This document shows, piece by piece, positions 21,450 to 32,859 of a stretch of 64,000 bases of DNA (position 1 is the stretch's first letter; each line of letters opens with the position of its first letter). A model generated the notes under the pieces. That model saw nothing but the letters and a program-made list of their open reading frames with translations. It searched no databases and had not been told where the DNA came from. The position numbers were made by a program, and so were the translations under genes. This DNA comes from Siphonodentalium dalli (lineage: Eukaryota > Mollusca > Scaphopoda > Gadilida > Siphonodentaliidae): NCBI GenBank assembly GCA_032622095.1, contig CP136067.1, positions 92,680,707 through 92,744,706 on the forward strand. Direction: 5' to 3'.

Positions 21450-22160
21450 CAGATTCATCGCGATGTATAACGAATTTATGTAGCGCTATTTGTATGCGCG
21501 CTATTTTCTGCAACGTTTTAAAAACATTAGTTACGGTTTTGAAGAACTCCTCCGTATGTCGCTAATGGCGATAATAATACAATCGCGATTTCAATAAACT
21601 CCCGGAAACTCGATTAGCAACGGTAAGTGGAACTTATCGTTTTGTGCACGAATAATAGTAAATAACAACTAGCACATATCAAGAGCGTGTGCGGAGAAGA
21701 GAATAGCCAGCGATATTTCGACTTTTGAGCGTGATATTGAATTTGCGCAGAATTGTATGGAACATACTCGTTGGTGCATGCAATGCAATTTTACAAAATA
21801 GTCTATCGAAATAATTACAGCACATTTATGTCCACGGTGTCGTAATAGCACGACTCCCAACATAATTAGATCCGCACCGATTCACGGCGATATACAGAGT
21901 TTAGTTATCGTTATTTTCTGTATGTGGTCCATGTTACTAAATGTGTCGCGTAATGCATTCTATCCGTTCTGAAGAAGTTCTCCGATAACGCTAATAACGA
22001 TAATATTACAATCGCGATACCCCCGGAAACTCGGTTAGTAGCGGTATATGGTACTGTAATTTTCCCATTATGGGGCATTGTAGAAGGCTGCAGCAGGCCG
22101 ATAATGTATTTTTTAACACACTTAAATAAAAACAATATGCTGACGCTATATGACACATAT
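21450..22160. repeat. Old tandem duplication, ~420-bp units
   Basis: The phrase GCTAATGGCGATAATAATAC plus AATCGCGAT...CCCGGAAACTCGATTAGCA (about 21560) returns as GCTAATAACGATAATATTAC plus AATCGCGATACCCCCGGAAA (about 21983). Upstream words (ATTCATCGCGAT / ATTCACGGCGAT; TATTTTCTG; TTCTGAAGAAGTTCTCCG-like) keep the same order, giving two diverged units. Confidence 0.6.
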
Positions 22161-22799
22161 AGTGCATGCTCTAATGTGAATCAGTTTATCAATCGCAACA
22201 TTGGGAGTTCGATAACCCTGATGCACGCCTTGCAATGCTGCTAACAGCCTAACAGCGCATGAGTTGGGCGCTCGCCGGTTGACTATATACAGAGCTGTAC
22301 TATGCAATGTTCAGATATCGCGCCAAGTTGTGACACAGATGCATGTACCTAACTTGTTGAACAAGCGTACGTTCGTGTGGAGGTATGTGTTTGTGTGTGT
22401 GCTCTGGGTGATACACTGTAATCGGCATGGCTCAACAACTGCGGTAATAGTGTAACTTGTCAAGAGTTTGGAAACGCGTGTGTTTTTCAGAGCTATATAA
22501 CATCGATATGAATGATTATTACTACTAATATATCATGTTTAACATATCAGTGATTCTTACGCCAAAATGGTGTACTAAATTATCTTGAGACCGTCAACAT
22601 ATGATTGAACCTATTTATGAGGCATAACTATACCATTGTTATTCGGCTGAAATTTGAAAAGCACGCCCAATTATTATGCTGACCGCTTTTAGCTATTAGG
22701 TCTAATAAGGTCAACAGTTTATGACATCGGGTTCGTGTTATGGTTTGTGTGCTATTGGGATATGGAACGGGTGACAGTTGACAAATCACTGGTCAGGAT
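22161..22799. other. No gene recognised
   Basis: Unique sequence. No array or exon is supported. Confidence 0.3.
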
Positions 22800-23201
22800 T
22801 TAGTGCAACACAGACGGGTTGTGTAAATATTTTTGTATAAGGGTCAGGCAGCTGTTATAGAACCGATTCTCGGGAGCAAAAATGGAAACCGGAATCGATG
22901 CGAATTGTTGACCTGCAAGTGGCGATTCCAAATTGCGTGGGTCCCAACTTCGATTCCCAATTGTAACCGCTGCAGTGCAATTATTCAATGAAACATCCTC
23001 TTGTTTTCTTTGAAAACATCCGATAACCACTTGTATTCGCGCTGGATGTGTGCAGCCACGACATTCACAGTCACGCGGTACGATTTGTGTTAACAGGTCA
23101 TGTAGCCAAACGCCATGGATCTTTGTTATATAAAGAGAGTCATGATTGGGTTTGATATATGCTCGGACCAAGTTACTATGAGCGAATCTATTTCCGCGCA
23201 C
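22800..23201 (-). CDS. Unidentified open stretch with Cys-rich segment
   Basis: The minus strand is open for 133 codons, long for this AT-rich sequence, in a patch of higher GC. About a third of the way in it reads IVPRDCECRGCTHPARIQVV, then NNCTAAVTIGNRSWDPRN and QQFASIPVSIF. The CxCxxC motif recalls cystine-rich secreted factors, but the remaining cysteine spacing does not match any family I can name. No signal peptide and no clear splice sites were found. It may be one exon, a fragment or chance. Confidence 0.18.
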   Translation of the reverse strand: MRGNRFAHSNLVRAYIKPNHDSLYITKIHGVWLHDLLTQIVPRDCECRGCTHPARIQVVIGCFQRKQEDVSLNNCTAAVTIGNRSWDPRNLESPLAGQQFASIPVSIFAPENRFYNSCLTLIQKYLHNPSVLH

Positions 23202-23429
23202 ACGTTCGAAAATATGTTGATCATATCGTTTATCGGCAGTTGATCATATCGTTTATCGGCAGTTCCATAACGTACCTCAACATCTACAATACGTCTTCTA
23301 CAAATCACTCGAATGGGGGTGAGCGCAGGTCCGAACTCAATATGGCACCTCCCATCCCATGCTCGAATGCCTAACTATAGCAGATGTATTTGCATACCTT
23401 TCAACACCCAGCGAGTCCGTTAGTGATCG

Positions 23430-24070
23430 ATGTACAGACCAGGACATACATGTAACAGCCAAAACATATAAGTTATATGCATGTATGTTCTTTTAATATA
23501 TTACATCATGTAATTATCTGCCGACTTTGATCCTATATAATGTTCTAGCACACTAAACCGTATATATATGATAATGTGCTAAGATGTTGTATATTATGTA
23601 TGTATCTACCGACTTTGATCCTATGGTCCTTGGTGATACATGTACAAACCAGGACATAACAGCCAGAACCTATAAGTTACATGAATGTATATTCTTTCAA
23701 TCTATTACATCATGTATTTATCTACCAACTTTTATCCTATGTAATCTTCCAGCATCCTAAACCGTATATATATGATAATGTGCTAAGATGTCACATCATG
23801 TATTTATCTATCGACTTTGATCCTATATGATGTTCCAGCATCCTAAACCGTATATATATGACAATGTGATAAGATGTTACATCATGTATTTATCTACCGA
23901 CTTTGATCCTATACATGTAGATAATGGTCCGGCACACTAAACCGTATATATATATGATAATGTGCTAAGATGTTACATCGTGTATTTATCTAACGACTTT
24001 GATCCTATACATGTAGATAATGGTCCGGCACACTAAACCGTATATATATGATAATGTGCTAAGATGTTGT
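23430..24070. repeat. Tandem array, ~86-96-bp units
   Basis: Units share ATGTATTTATCTACCGACTT, then TGATCCTAT, CACTAAACCGTATATATATG, then ATAATGTGCTAAGATGTTAC. Six units are seen. One (about 23592) is interrupted by a block (GTACAAACCAGGACATAACA ...) that also occurs at the array start (23430), so there is a higher-order component. Confidence 0.9.
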
Positions 24071-24935
24071 TGGATCCTGCTGAGTTAACATAAAATAACG
24101 TATTTTTCTCAAAATATAATTGTCGCGGTTTTAGTATGATCCTAGCGATTCACAGAAAAGCCAGTGTCTGTATGCAAGAGTTGCATATTCATGTATATTT
24201 AAAAATATTTTAATCACGGCTGTGTTTGTCTTTGCAAAACTATCGGGATAGCTACCAATGTTCGCCTCCAGTAAGAAACAACGCCTTTGATTGCCCAGAA
24301 AGCCGCTCAACATATCCCATGTTACGTCTAGAGCTGTCAACAAAAGGGTAACAAAAAAACCCGTTTCATTGCTAACATGTTCGTGTCGTCATTTGCGTTG
24401 AACAGCGTTACATATGTAGAAATCGGTACAAACTGTTTGACATTTTGTGCTCAGATCATTCTTTGGGAAAAAAATGTCAAATTGCTCTGAATGAAAAGGA
24501 CTGTCCATAGACCATACACATTGGAGGCTTGAAGCCTATAGCTGACATCTTATTTTGAAATTAATTATACATCAGTACATTTCACCACACTGAGCTTATA
24601 ATTTCAACCACATAAGTAAGAATTGATCATGCTTTGCGACTCGGTTCAACATAAACTCCAAGTCGCACACCGTGTTACCGTCAATCCACTGCAATAACTT
24701 ATAGAATGACGGTCGGTTTGCAACATTACTACGTTATTGTTCACAACATGATATTGTACATTTGTATGTTGTATTTGTGTACATATTACTGCTTTACTGG
24801 ATTCATTCAAATTAGAATGAACGCGCCTACACCATGTTTAACACGAACTGTACACTATTAGCCAAACTCTGCAAACATGATAACTTGAGAAATATAACGA
24901 TACATGTAATATTCCATAACAACATCGGTTTGCTC
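24071..24935. other. No gene supported; one protein-like short frame
   Basis: The minus-strand stretch 24131-24343 (70 codons, including SGFLGNQRRCFLLEANIGSY) has a protein-like composition, but no family, signal or splice context supports it. The remainder is unique AT-rich DNA. Confidence 0.3.
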
Positions 24936-25520
24936 CACCAACGTCATAGGGAATCAGCAGGACCCACAAACGTCATACGAACATTGCAGACCCCACCAAC
25001 TTCAAACTAAATCAGCAGGACACACCGACTTCATACGAACTCAGCAGGACCCACCAACGTCATACGAAATCAGCAGGACCCACCAACTTCATAGTGAATC
25101 AGCAGAACACACCAACTTCATAGGCAACAAGCATGAACCACCAACGTCATAGTGAATATTCAGGACACAACAACGTCATAGTGAATCAGCAGGACCAACC
25201 AACGTCATAGTGAATCAGAAGGATACACCAACGTCATACAATATCAGCAGGAACCACCAACGTCATAGGGAATCAGCAGGACACACATCAACGTCATACG
25301 AAAATAGCAGGACCCGCCAACTTCATACGAAATCAGCAGGACACACCAACGTCATGGTGAATCAGCAGGACACACAACAACGTCATACGAAAATAGCAGG
25401 ACCCGCCAACTTCATACGAAATTAGCAGGACCCACCAACGTCATAGGGAATCCGCAGGACCCACCAACATCAGAATAAATCAGCAAGACCCACACACATC
25501 AGAGAAAATTAGCAGGACCA
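24936..25520. repeat. ~30-bp minisatellite (about 19 units)
   Basis: Units of the form AATCAGCAGGACCCACCAAC + GTCATACGA repeat with frequent base changes (GTCATAGTG, TTCATACGA, ACACACC). Length varies by 1-3 bases. Coding frames through it are incidental. Confidence 0.95.
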
Positions 25521-25547
25521 TGTTCCTGTACAGACACTAAGGGAAGT

Positions 25548-25795
25548 CACGATATCCCGGCAGAAATTTTAAATCAGAGAAGACATTTGGATTCAGAGAA
25601 GACACGATATCCCGGCCATTTGGGATCAGACACGATACGATATCCCGGACATTTGAATTCAGAGAAGACACGATATCCCGGATATTTGGGATCAGACACG
25701 ACACGATATCCCGGACATTTGGATTCAGAGAAGACACGATATCCCGGACATTTGGATTCAGAGAAGACACGATATCCCGGATATTTGGAACGGAC
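25548..25795. repeat. 33-bp minisatellite with GATATC in each unit
   Basis: Seven or eight units of GACACGATATCCCGGACATT + TGGATTCAGAGAA alternate with a variant, GGGATCAGACACGA. The period is divisible by three, so frames on both strands stay open with 11-residue peptide repeats. No start or domain supports translation. Confidence 0.95.
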
Positions 25796-27469
25796 AGTAT
25801 TTCTCGCCACCACTCTTTAACAGAGACGTAATTGGAACGTTTGCTAGCCTGACAAAGATTTAACATGTGTTAAAACTTCCCCTTTTGAAATTCGATATCT
25901 GAACACTCGACCTGCTTTTAATGATATCAGCATGAACCATGTATATGATAATCATCTTTATATAATGGCAGTTTAATGTCTACAAGCCATTTGCTACAAG
26001 CGGAACCTCTATATGACACATGTATAAGGGTCGCCAAATTGATTGCCACATAATTCGCGTTCCCATCAGCGACACCTACTTTGTTTAGTGGAAAATGTTT
26101 CCTCCTCTGCCGTCGCTATGAAAGTGCTTTCTGGTGTTCATCTGTGTTGCTAATTGATGCCCTCAGTGCGCAGCGGTGCGTCTCCGCGATGTTAAGTAGG
26201 TGTAATTATGCCTGGGGACTTCCGCTGGAAATTAAACGCATGCGCTATGACAGTGATATCACGACAATGCCAATAGCATATTTGAAGCACGCATCAATCG
26301 CTGCCAGAGTTGTCTATCTTGCCGATATTCGCATCTATCACATCGTGGATATAATGTTGTCTGTTATTAAAATATTCTACTATTATCCATCTCTGTTAAC
26401 TGGTGTTGGTATTCAGGGTATATGGGGTGGCACTGCATTGATTGGTTGATTAGACTGTGATGGAGTTCGTTGATTGGTTGATTAGAATGTGCTGGAAAAG
26501 CTGATTCGCTAGAATGTGTGAGTACACGCAGTGCCAGGAATCGCTCAACCATTTCAAACGCAGCAATTCGCCCTTTTTAGTCGTGAATATAGTCGTTGGT
26601 AGTTACCCTACATGAATGTGTGGGTATCTGTGTTACATAACGGGGTATGCCAACAACCTGGGCCGATGTGATGGTCTAGTGGTACGTGACGAGTGAAGAG
26701 TAGATCGAACACATGATGATTTCTTTATTTAATACAGCATACATCTATTGACATGTGGCAATCATTGTAACATATATATGGAGACCAGCAAGACTTAGTG
26801 TGGTGAACATCCACACGCAATAAGGAGCGATGATCAATCTCCGGACCTCCCTTCTCAGAACTCCTAGTCGCTTGATATATCCCCTAATGACTGGCTGTAA
26901 ATTTACTACATGCAGTTGGTACACTATGTGGGCTGACCTTGTCTGACTTGATGAGTCTTACATAAGCCTTGCTCCTTTGTGGCAAGGCTATGCATTCCGA
27001 AGAGGTCGTGGCCTTTTACTAATGACTTGTGGAATTTTACTTCTTCAATCGGGATCGATGTTAGTTCAAAGTTCCAGTCTAAGAAATATCGAAATACATT
27101 CCGTACGAACAGGGATGCTACTGATAGGTTGGGTATATTATGTATCATCTTCAGAGCCAGGAACCTTCGACACTAGTATACTATCTAAACCGTCACTTAA
27201 GACGTTTAGATAGCCGCTATCTGGAAGTCATGCAGGGGATGAGTTAGATAATTGTTGCAGGACTTATTGTATTTTAAGATTGAAAGGGGTTATTTACATT
27301 TTACGATTTGATGTTTGAAATCAGGGCACAATTGGAAACATTTTCTCCTTGTAAATTTCAATTTTTAACTTACTGATTTTGTATTGTGCAGTGTGAATTT
27401 CCATATCTTGTGTACTAGTTTATCCCGTCAGGTATAGGTTTAAATATATCTCAAACAAATTTAAAATCA
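25796..27469. other. No gene supported; two weak open frames and a tRNA-like fragment
   Basis: A 122-codon plus frame (26081-26449) and a 74-codon minus frame (26924-27148, containing NVFRYFLDWNFELTSIPIEE) are protein-like but unrecognised. At about 26662-26720 TGGTCTAGTGG resembles a polymerase III A box, with a poor B box (AGATCGAAC), so a decayed tRNA/SINE fragment is possible. A small palindrome, TATCTAAAC..GTTTAGATA, lies at 27183-27213. Confidence 0.3.
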
Positions 27470-28198
27470 AACCCAATTTGGGTTAGAGACTTGGTTGTTG
27501 ATGTTAGCATTACGATGGCCACAGACGAGCCGGACGTGTCTGTCATTATATTGTAGCCAGAACATTGCAATTCTGGATCGTCGCTAAAAGTAATAAAGGT
27601 ACTTATGTGCAGCCGTTGCCCCCGTCCGGGTATGTGTGGGTTTTCGTGAGCCCCCCCCCCCCCGTTCTGCCTACAACTAATCCTTATACACCATAGGGGT
27701 GGTCCGGTCTGGTTCGAGCTATTAGCTTCATTCACGACAACCATTGTCGACGTTCATTTCATTTCTGGTGTTAATTGCCACACTTTGGTGATCGATGCAC
27801 CCTTGTGTCTTCGTGAATATAGTTGATATGGTAGTCCGATACATATTTGTGTGGAATTCTTAGAGGTACGAGGGTCGCATGAGGTCGGGACGTGTCTACC
27901 ATAATTGTCTTGTCAGAAAAGTTCAATTCTGAAAAGTGAATGGTTAGAAGAGGCATGTTTGTGTGCCGGGCCCACGTCTGCCTGTGGTAGGTTCTCGTGA
28001 GAATTCCGTACTGTTCTGTACACTATAATCACACATAAACACCATATGAGTGGTCCAGTCAGTTCTGATCTGACCCGGACTGGCTCAGTTTTGTCCGGGC
28101 TGCATTGTGCCACACCCCTAATTGTTTCGGACGTCTACATGTATACATAAATCCTATAATTTGTTCCCACATTCGGGGTGATAGGACGACATTCGTTT
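27470..28198. repeat. Two diverged tandem units ending in a recently duplicated segment
   Basis: The first unit (about 27500-27780) and the second (about 27790-28100) share the order AATTCTG, a cCCGGgT-like block, CGTGAG, ACACCATA(G/T)G..GTGGTCC and a TCCGG-like tail. A 13-base C run lies at 27651-27663. The second unit contains the 304-base segment also found at 31960. Confidence 0.55.
27895..28198. repeat. 304-bp recent duplication, copy 1
   Basis: Matches 31960-32263 in the same orientation without indels and with about four substitutions by eye. Boundaries are sharp: TCTACCATAATTGTC at the left and GACGACATTCGTTT at the right. The ends do not have TG..CA, so a retroviral-type LTR is not indicated. 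Confidence 0.95.
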
Positions 28199-30655
28199 TT
28201 ATATAAAATTGGATAAATACCAACATCCCATCCGATCTATGGACGGGACATTCTATGTAGCACTCTACACTGCCTTTTAGTGTTTCGACCTATTTTGTCA
28301 ACCAATTTAGAAATTGGTGAACCCGCAAGGTCTCATCAGGAGAGAGCGGAATTAAGATTCCTCAAAGTAACTGAGGGATCAACACATGCATGGTAGATAC
28401 AGACTGTCTCAAGACAGCTGAATTGAGCGATGGCCTTCAAGGCTTCGCGTGTTGTTCATTGTAACATGCCTATTATAATAGGCGTGAGTTATTGTGTCAT
28501 TCGTTGTGAAATAGCAATAAGTCGGAAGCAACATTATGTGCAAGTTATCACAGACCCGAAGTTGTGTGGTCTGCACTTACTACTAATATCGCTGGTCAAT
28601 ATAACACGTGCTATGGTCAGCCCACCGTTCTTTGTGTAATACGGCAGTATAGCAAACACGTAATTTCATTGGTTCGTTAAGTGTGATTGACATGGCCACT
28701 GTGTAATAGCGTGGTAGCATTCGGTTCACATGTGCGCCAGATTAGTCCTGTCAAGTATCAGATCAAGGCAGTTCGCACTTTCCTTTTGATCAATTAGACC
28801 AGATTGTTGTAATCTCTTGCAAGTGTTGTAAGATATATCTGTATTGAGTAATCTACGTTTCAACAGGCTGTGTGTCGTTAAAAGCCAATATTTCAAGGAT
28901 TCTGGCAGTCACATATCGTAAAGTACAAGAATTAAATAGTTAGTCCCTTAGCGGGTGTTTGATTCCCATGTAGGGGAGTTTTTAATGTAAGGATGGATAA
29001 CTACGAACATCACGTCCGATCTTTGATCGAGACTGTCCATGTGTTTCCATTTTCAATGAGTAAATTATTCACTGCGCGTGTGTGCATATAGTAAGACATT
29101 ATTCGTATCTCACATGAGTGAATTTTTAAAAACAATGTTCGAGTTGTTTTGTAACACGTCTTATATTATGATGCACCAGTATGGTATTGTGTGCAAATTT
29201 ATATGATTTATCAGTGGCATTGAGCAGGTGCTTCTTGGTTAAATTAGCACGTCGGTCATTGGGTGTCAATGTCTGCAGGGCCGCCGATAATTATTTCGGG
29301 TAATAGCCTGTTTTTTAAGCTTTTGTTGAAACCCGGAACAACGGTTCATAAATTCCGTTTCAGTAAATGAATTACGTGGGTATCGAGTGATTAAATACTT
29401 AACTAGTACACATTCGGTAAGAATGAGAGTCAGTATATATACACGTTTCCTATTGGAAAAGAGTTGTATACTTAGATATCATACATCTAATATGTAGACA
29501 GGCATCCATGTTCAGGGATGTCATGGTGTCATACCGTGTAGAAAGCATGTTTAATATTTAAGTGGTTCACATTAGGTAAGAATGAGATTTTTATATAAAA
29601 TTGGATGAATACCACTTTAATGAGTATTCTGAGCCCGGAATTTATAGATTCCATCGTGCTGCTTATATTATTAGAGCAGTCGGTCGTGTCACGCCCAAGT
29701 TTTGCACTTTGAGTCAAATGAGTTAGTAATGTGACAGTCATAATTTAAACCAGCATAGTTTATGCCTATTTGTTGCATTTTAGATGCAGATTTCTTCTGT
29801 ATTTGCATATTATATGCAACCTAGAATGGCTTGACCTGTCTTTACAACAGCGCTTACTAGGGCCGACACGTTGAGTGTGAAGTATATAAGTTTTCCTATA
29901 TGCTATATACCCAGAACACATGTGGTCTGGAAGGAATTGGTTTAGTCTAGTTCAAACTGTTCCATGACAGAATCAACATGTGGTGGACATTGTGCCCTGT
30001 GTAACTTTAATGATAGGAAATTGATATCCCTACTCTATAGGAGTTGGTGATTAATGACGTGTCGATGTTTTGACACACCAATCATATACATTTCCAGATA
30101 AATTTGTGTATAGTACGCCATATTTGATGGCATTTGGTATTACATGTATATGTTAATTCCAAAATAGCGTGTAAGAGCATAGAACACACCGCTCTCCATG
30201 GATATATGGTTTGAGATAATGGTGCATTCCAGTTGGCTCGCATGTGTATATAATAATCAAGCAAGACAGAGCATAATATCAAATAATATTAGTGGGCTCT
30301 ATATGTGTCTTACAGATAAGTTGAGCGTGTTACCCAATGAATTTCCCAAATAAATGGATGAATTCAATTTGAATATCAGTGGGCCCTCGTTTAAATACAA
30401 AGCACACGCATTGCTAGTTGGATATGTTTGCCATTTTGATAGCTAGAGTAGACCAATTTTAGCAGGTCACTTGAGTTTGTGATTTTTCAGGTTTGTGGAT
30501 GAAGAGTTTATACTTCGAGACACTAATGTCTCAGTACATTAACATGTACAATTGGTTTTAACACTATTTATCGTGTGTAATCATGGGAAGATTTCAATCT
30601 TCTAATTGCTATGAATTTATTCATTTAGTTTATCTTTTGTGTATATATAATGCAC
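28199..30655. other. No gene recognised; decayed repeat fragments
   Basis: TTTTATATAAAATTGGATAA and variants recur at 28197, about 28980 and 29588, and partial members of the 162-bp array (ACACATTCGGTAAGAATGAG, TATATATACACGTTTCC) lie at 29407-29600. The rest is unique AT-rich sequence. Confidence 0.4.
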
Positions 30656-31925
30656 ACTTCTTGCTAGTTCGAAATGTAGGCAGGCATCCATATTACGGGA
30701 TGTCATTGTGTCCTATCGTGTAGAAAGCATGATTAAGTAGTTAAGTGGTACACATTCAGTTTGAATGAGAATCAGTATATATACACGTCTCCTATTGGAA
30801 AACAGTTGCATACTTAGATATTATACATCTAATATGTAGGCAAGCATCCAAATTAAGGGATGTCATGGTGTCACACCGTGTAGAAAGCATGATTACATAG
30901 TAGAGTAGAACACATTCGGTTGGAATGTAAGTCAGTATATATACACGTTTCCTATTGGAAACACTTGCATACTTAGATAGTATACATATACTTTGTATAT
31001 AGGCAGGCATCCACGTTCATTGATGTCATGGTGTAATATCGTGTATAGAGCACGATTAAATAGTTAAGTAGTACACATTCTGTTTGAATGAGAGTAAGTA
31101 TATATACACGTAGCATGTAGGAAAACAGTTGCATACCTATATAGTATGCACATAATATGTAGACAGGCATCCTAGTTCAGGGATGTCCTGGTCACATAGC
31201 GTGTAGAAAACATGATTATATAGTTAAGTAGTACACATTCAGTTAGAATGTGAGTAAGTATATATACACACGTTTCCTATTTGAAAACAGTTGCATACTT
31301 AGAGATTATGCATCTGATATGTTGGCAGGCATCCATGTTCATGGATGTCATGGTGTCATACCGTCATAGAAAGCATGATTAAATAGTTAAGTAGTACACA
31401 TTCGTTAAGAATGAGAGTCATTATATATACACGTTTCCTATTGGAAAACAGTTGCATATTTAGATATTACGCATCTGATATGTAGACAGGCCTCCATGTT
31501 CAGGGGTGTCATGGTGTCATATCGTGTAGAAAGCATGATTAAATAGTTAAGTAGTACACATTCGTTAAGAATGAGAGTCATTATATATACACGTTTCCTA
31601 TTGGAAAACAGTTGCATATTTAGATGTTACGCATCTGATATGTAGACAGGCCTCCATGTTCAGGGGTGGCATGGTGTCATATTGTGTAGAAAGAATGATT
31701 AAATAGTTGAGTGGAACGCATTCGGTTAGAATGGAAGTCAGTATATATATACGTTTCCTATTGGAAACAGTTGTATATTTAGATAATATATTATACTCTA
31801 ATATAATACAATATATAGGCAAGAATCCACATTCAGGGATTGCCATGTTGTCATACCGTGTAGTAAGCATGATTAAATGGTTAGTAATACACATTCAGTA
31901 AGAATGGGTGTCAGTATAGGCACCC
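30656..31925. repeat. ~162-bp tandem array
   Basis: At least seven units each contain GTAGGCAGGCATCCATGTTC, GGGATGTCATGGTGTCATA, CGTGTAGAAAGCATGATTAA, a TACACATTCGGTTAGAATG block, and TATATATACACGTTTCCTAT. The anchor TATATATACACGT falls at about 30777, 30936, 31098, 31257, 31425, 31585 and 31747. Units are 85-95% alike by eye. Minus-strand frames are incidental. Confidence 0.95.
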
Positions 31926-31959
31926 TATCTTCGAATGTGTATAGGCAGGCAGTGTGCAA

Positions 31960-32263
31960 TCTACCATAATTGTCTTGTCAGAAAAGTTCAATTCTGAAAA
32001 GTGAATGGTTAGAAGAGGCATGTTTGTGTGCCGGGCCCACGTCTGCCTGTGGCAGGTTCTCGTGAGAATTCCGTACTGTTCTGTACACTATAATCACACA
32101 TAAACACCATATGAGTGGTCCAGTCAGTTCTGATCTGACCCGGACTGGCTCAGTTTGGTCCGGGCTGCATTGTGTCACACCCCTAATTGTTTCGGACGTC
32201 TACATGTATACATAAAACCTATAATTTGTTCCCACATTCGGGGTGATAGGACGACATTCGTTT
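31960..32263. repeat. 304-bp recent duplication, copy 2
   Basis: The partner of 27895-28198, immediately after the last 162-bp unit. The spacing between copies is 4,065 bases, so they bracket the whole array and its flank. Confidence 0.95.
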
Positions 32264-32780
32264 ATAATTGCTTATCCCCTCCTAACAATCTACATGAATT
32301 TTGAATTGTTTGTGTATGTATTTGTTCATTTAATGTGTATGTTAAAAATTAAAACAATACTCATAGCATATCCTACATCCGTGACTTATCTGTAACAACA
32401 TCCGCGGGGACATCCTTCAAATCTCCAATTGTGGAGGACAAATGACCAATTTATAACTGCAAATCTTTACGGTTGTGCGGTATTGCAAACAACACATAGT
32501 CATCTGGTGTGTCAGCTTTGAGTTTGTTCCATCAGACAGATGGTGCATTTATTGTCGAATTTGATATTGACTTTTCAAAAGTAGGTCCAATGTTGTAATC
32601 CCAGAAAAAAAGTCTCAAAAAATAAATGTATAGCAAAAAATGGCAATTTATCATGGTAGGGCTACATTTGTTCCAAGACAACTGCTTCATATATAACTTC
32701 TGCTGCGGAGATTTGGTAGGTCCTTCATGTAAGAATACACGAAATCATATATCTTTCTCCATATGTATTATCGACACGAA
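32264..32780. other. No gene recognised
   Basis: Unique AT-rich sequence leading into the satellite. No features were seen. Confidence 0.3.
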
Positions 32781-32818
32781 TGTGTATATGTAGTTGTTGT
32801 CTAATGATACATACATAC

Positions 32819-32859
<41 letters not shown>

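Noticed and set aside
24936-25520. 30-base repeats considered as a CRISPR array
   Set aside because: Repeats are contiguous without unique spacers, vary between units, and lie in eukaryotic DNA with no cas genes.
26655-26725. tRNA gene at TGGTCTAGTGG
   Set aside because: An A-box-like word is present, but the B box is poor and no cloverleaf could be drawn; at most a decayed fragment.
27895-32263. Direct repeats 4.07 kb apart as LTRs of a retrotransposon
   Set aside because: Ends are not TG..CA. No primer-binding site, polypurine tract, gag or reverse transcriptase frame lies between, and no target duplication flanks them.
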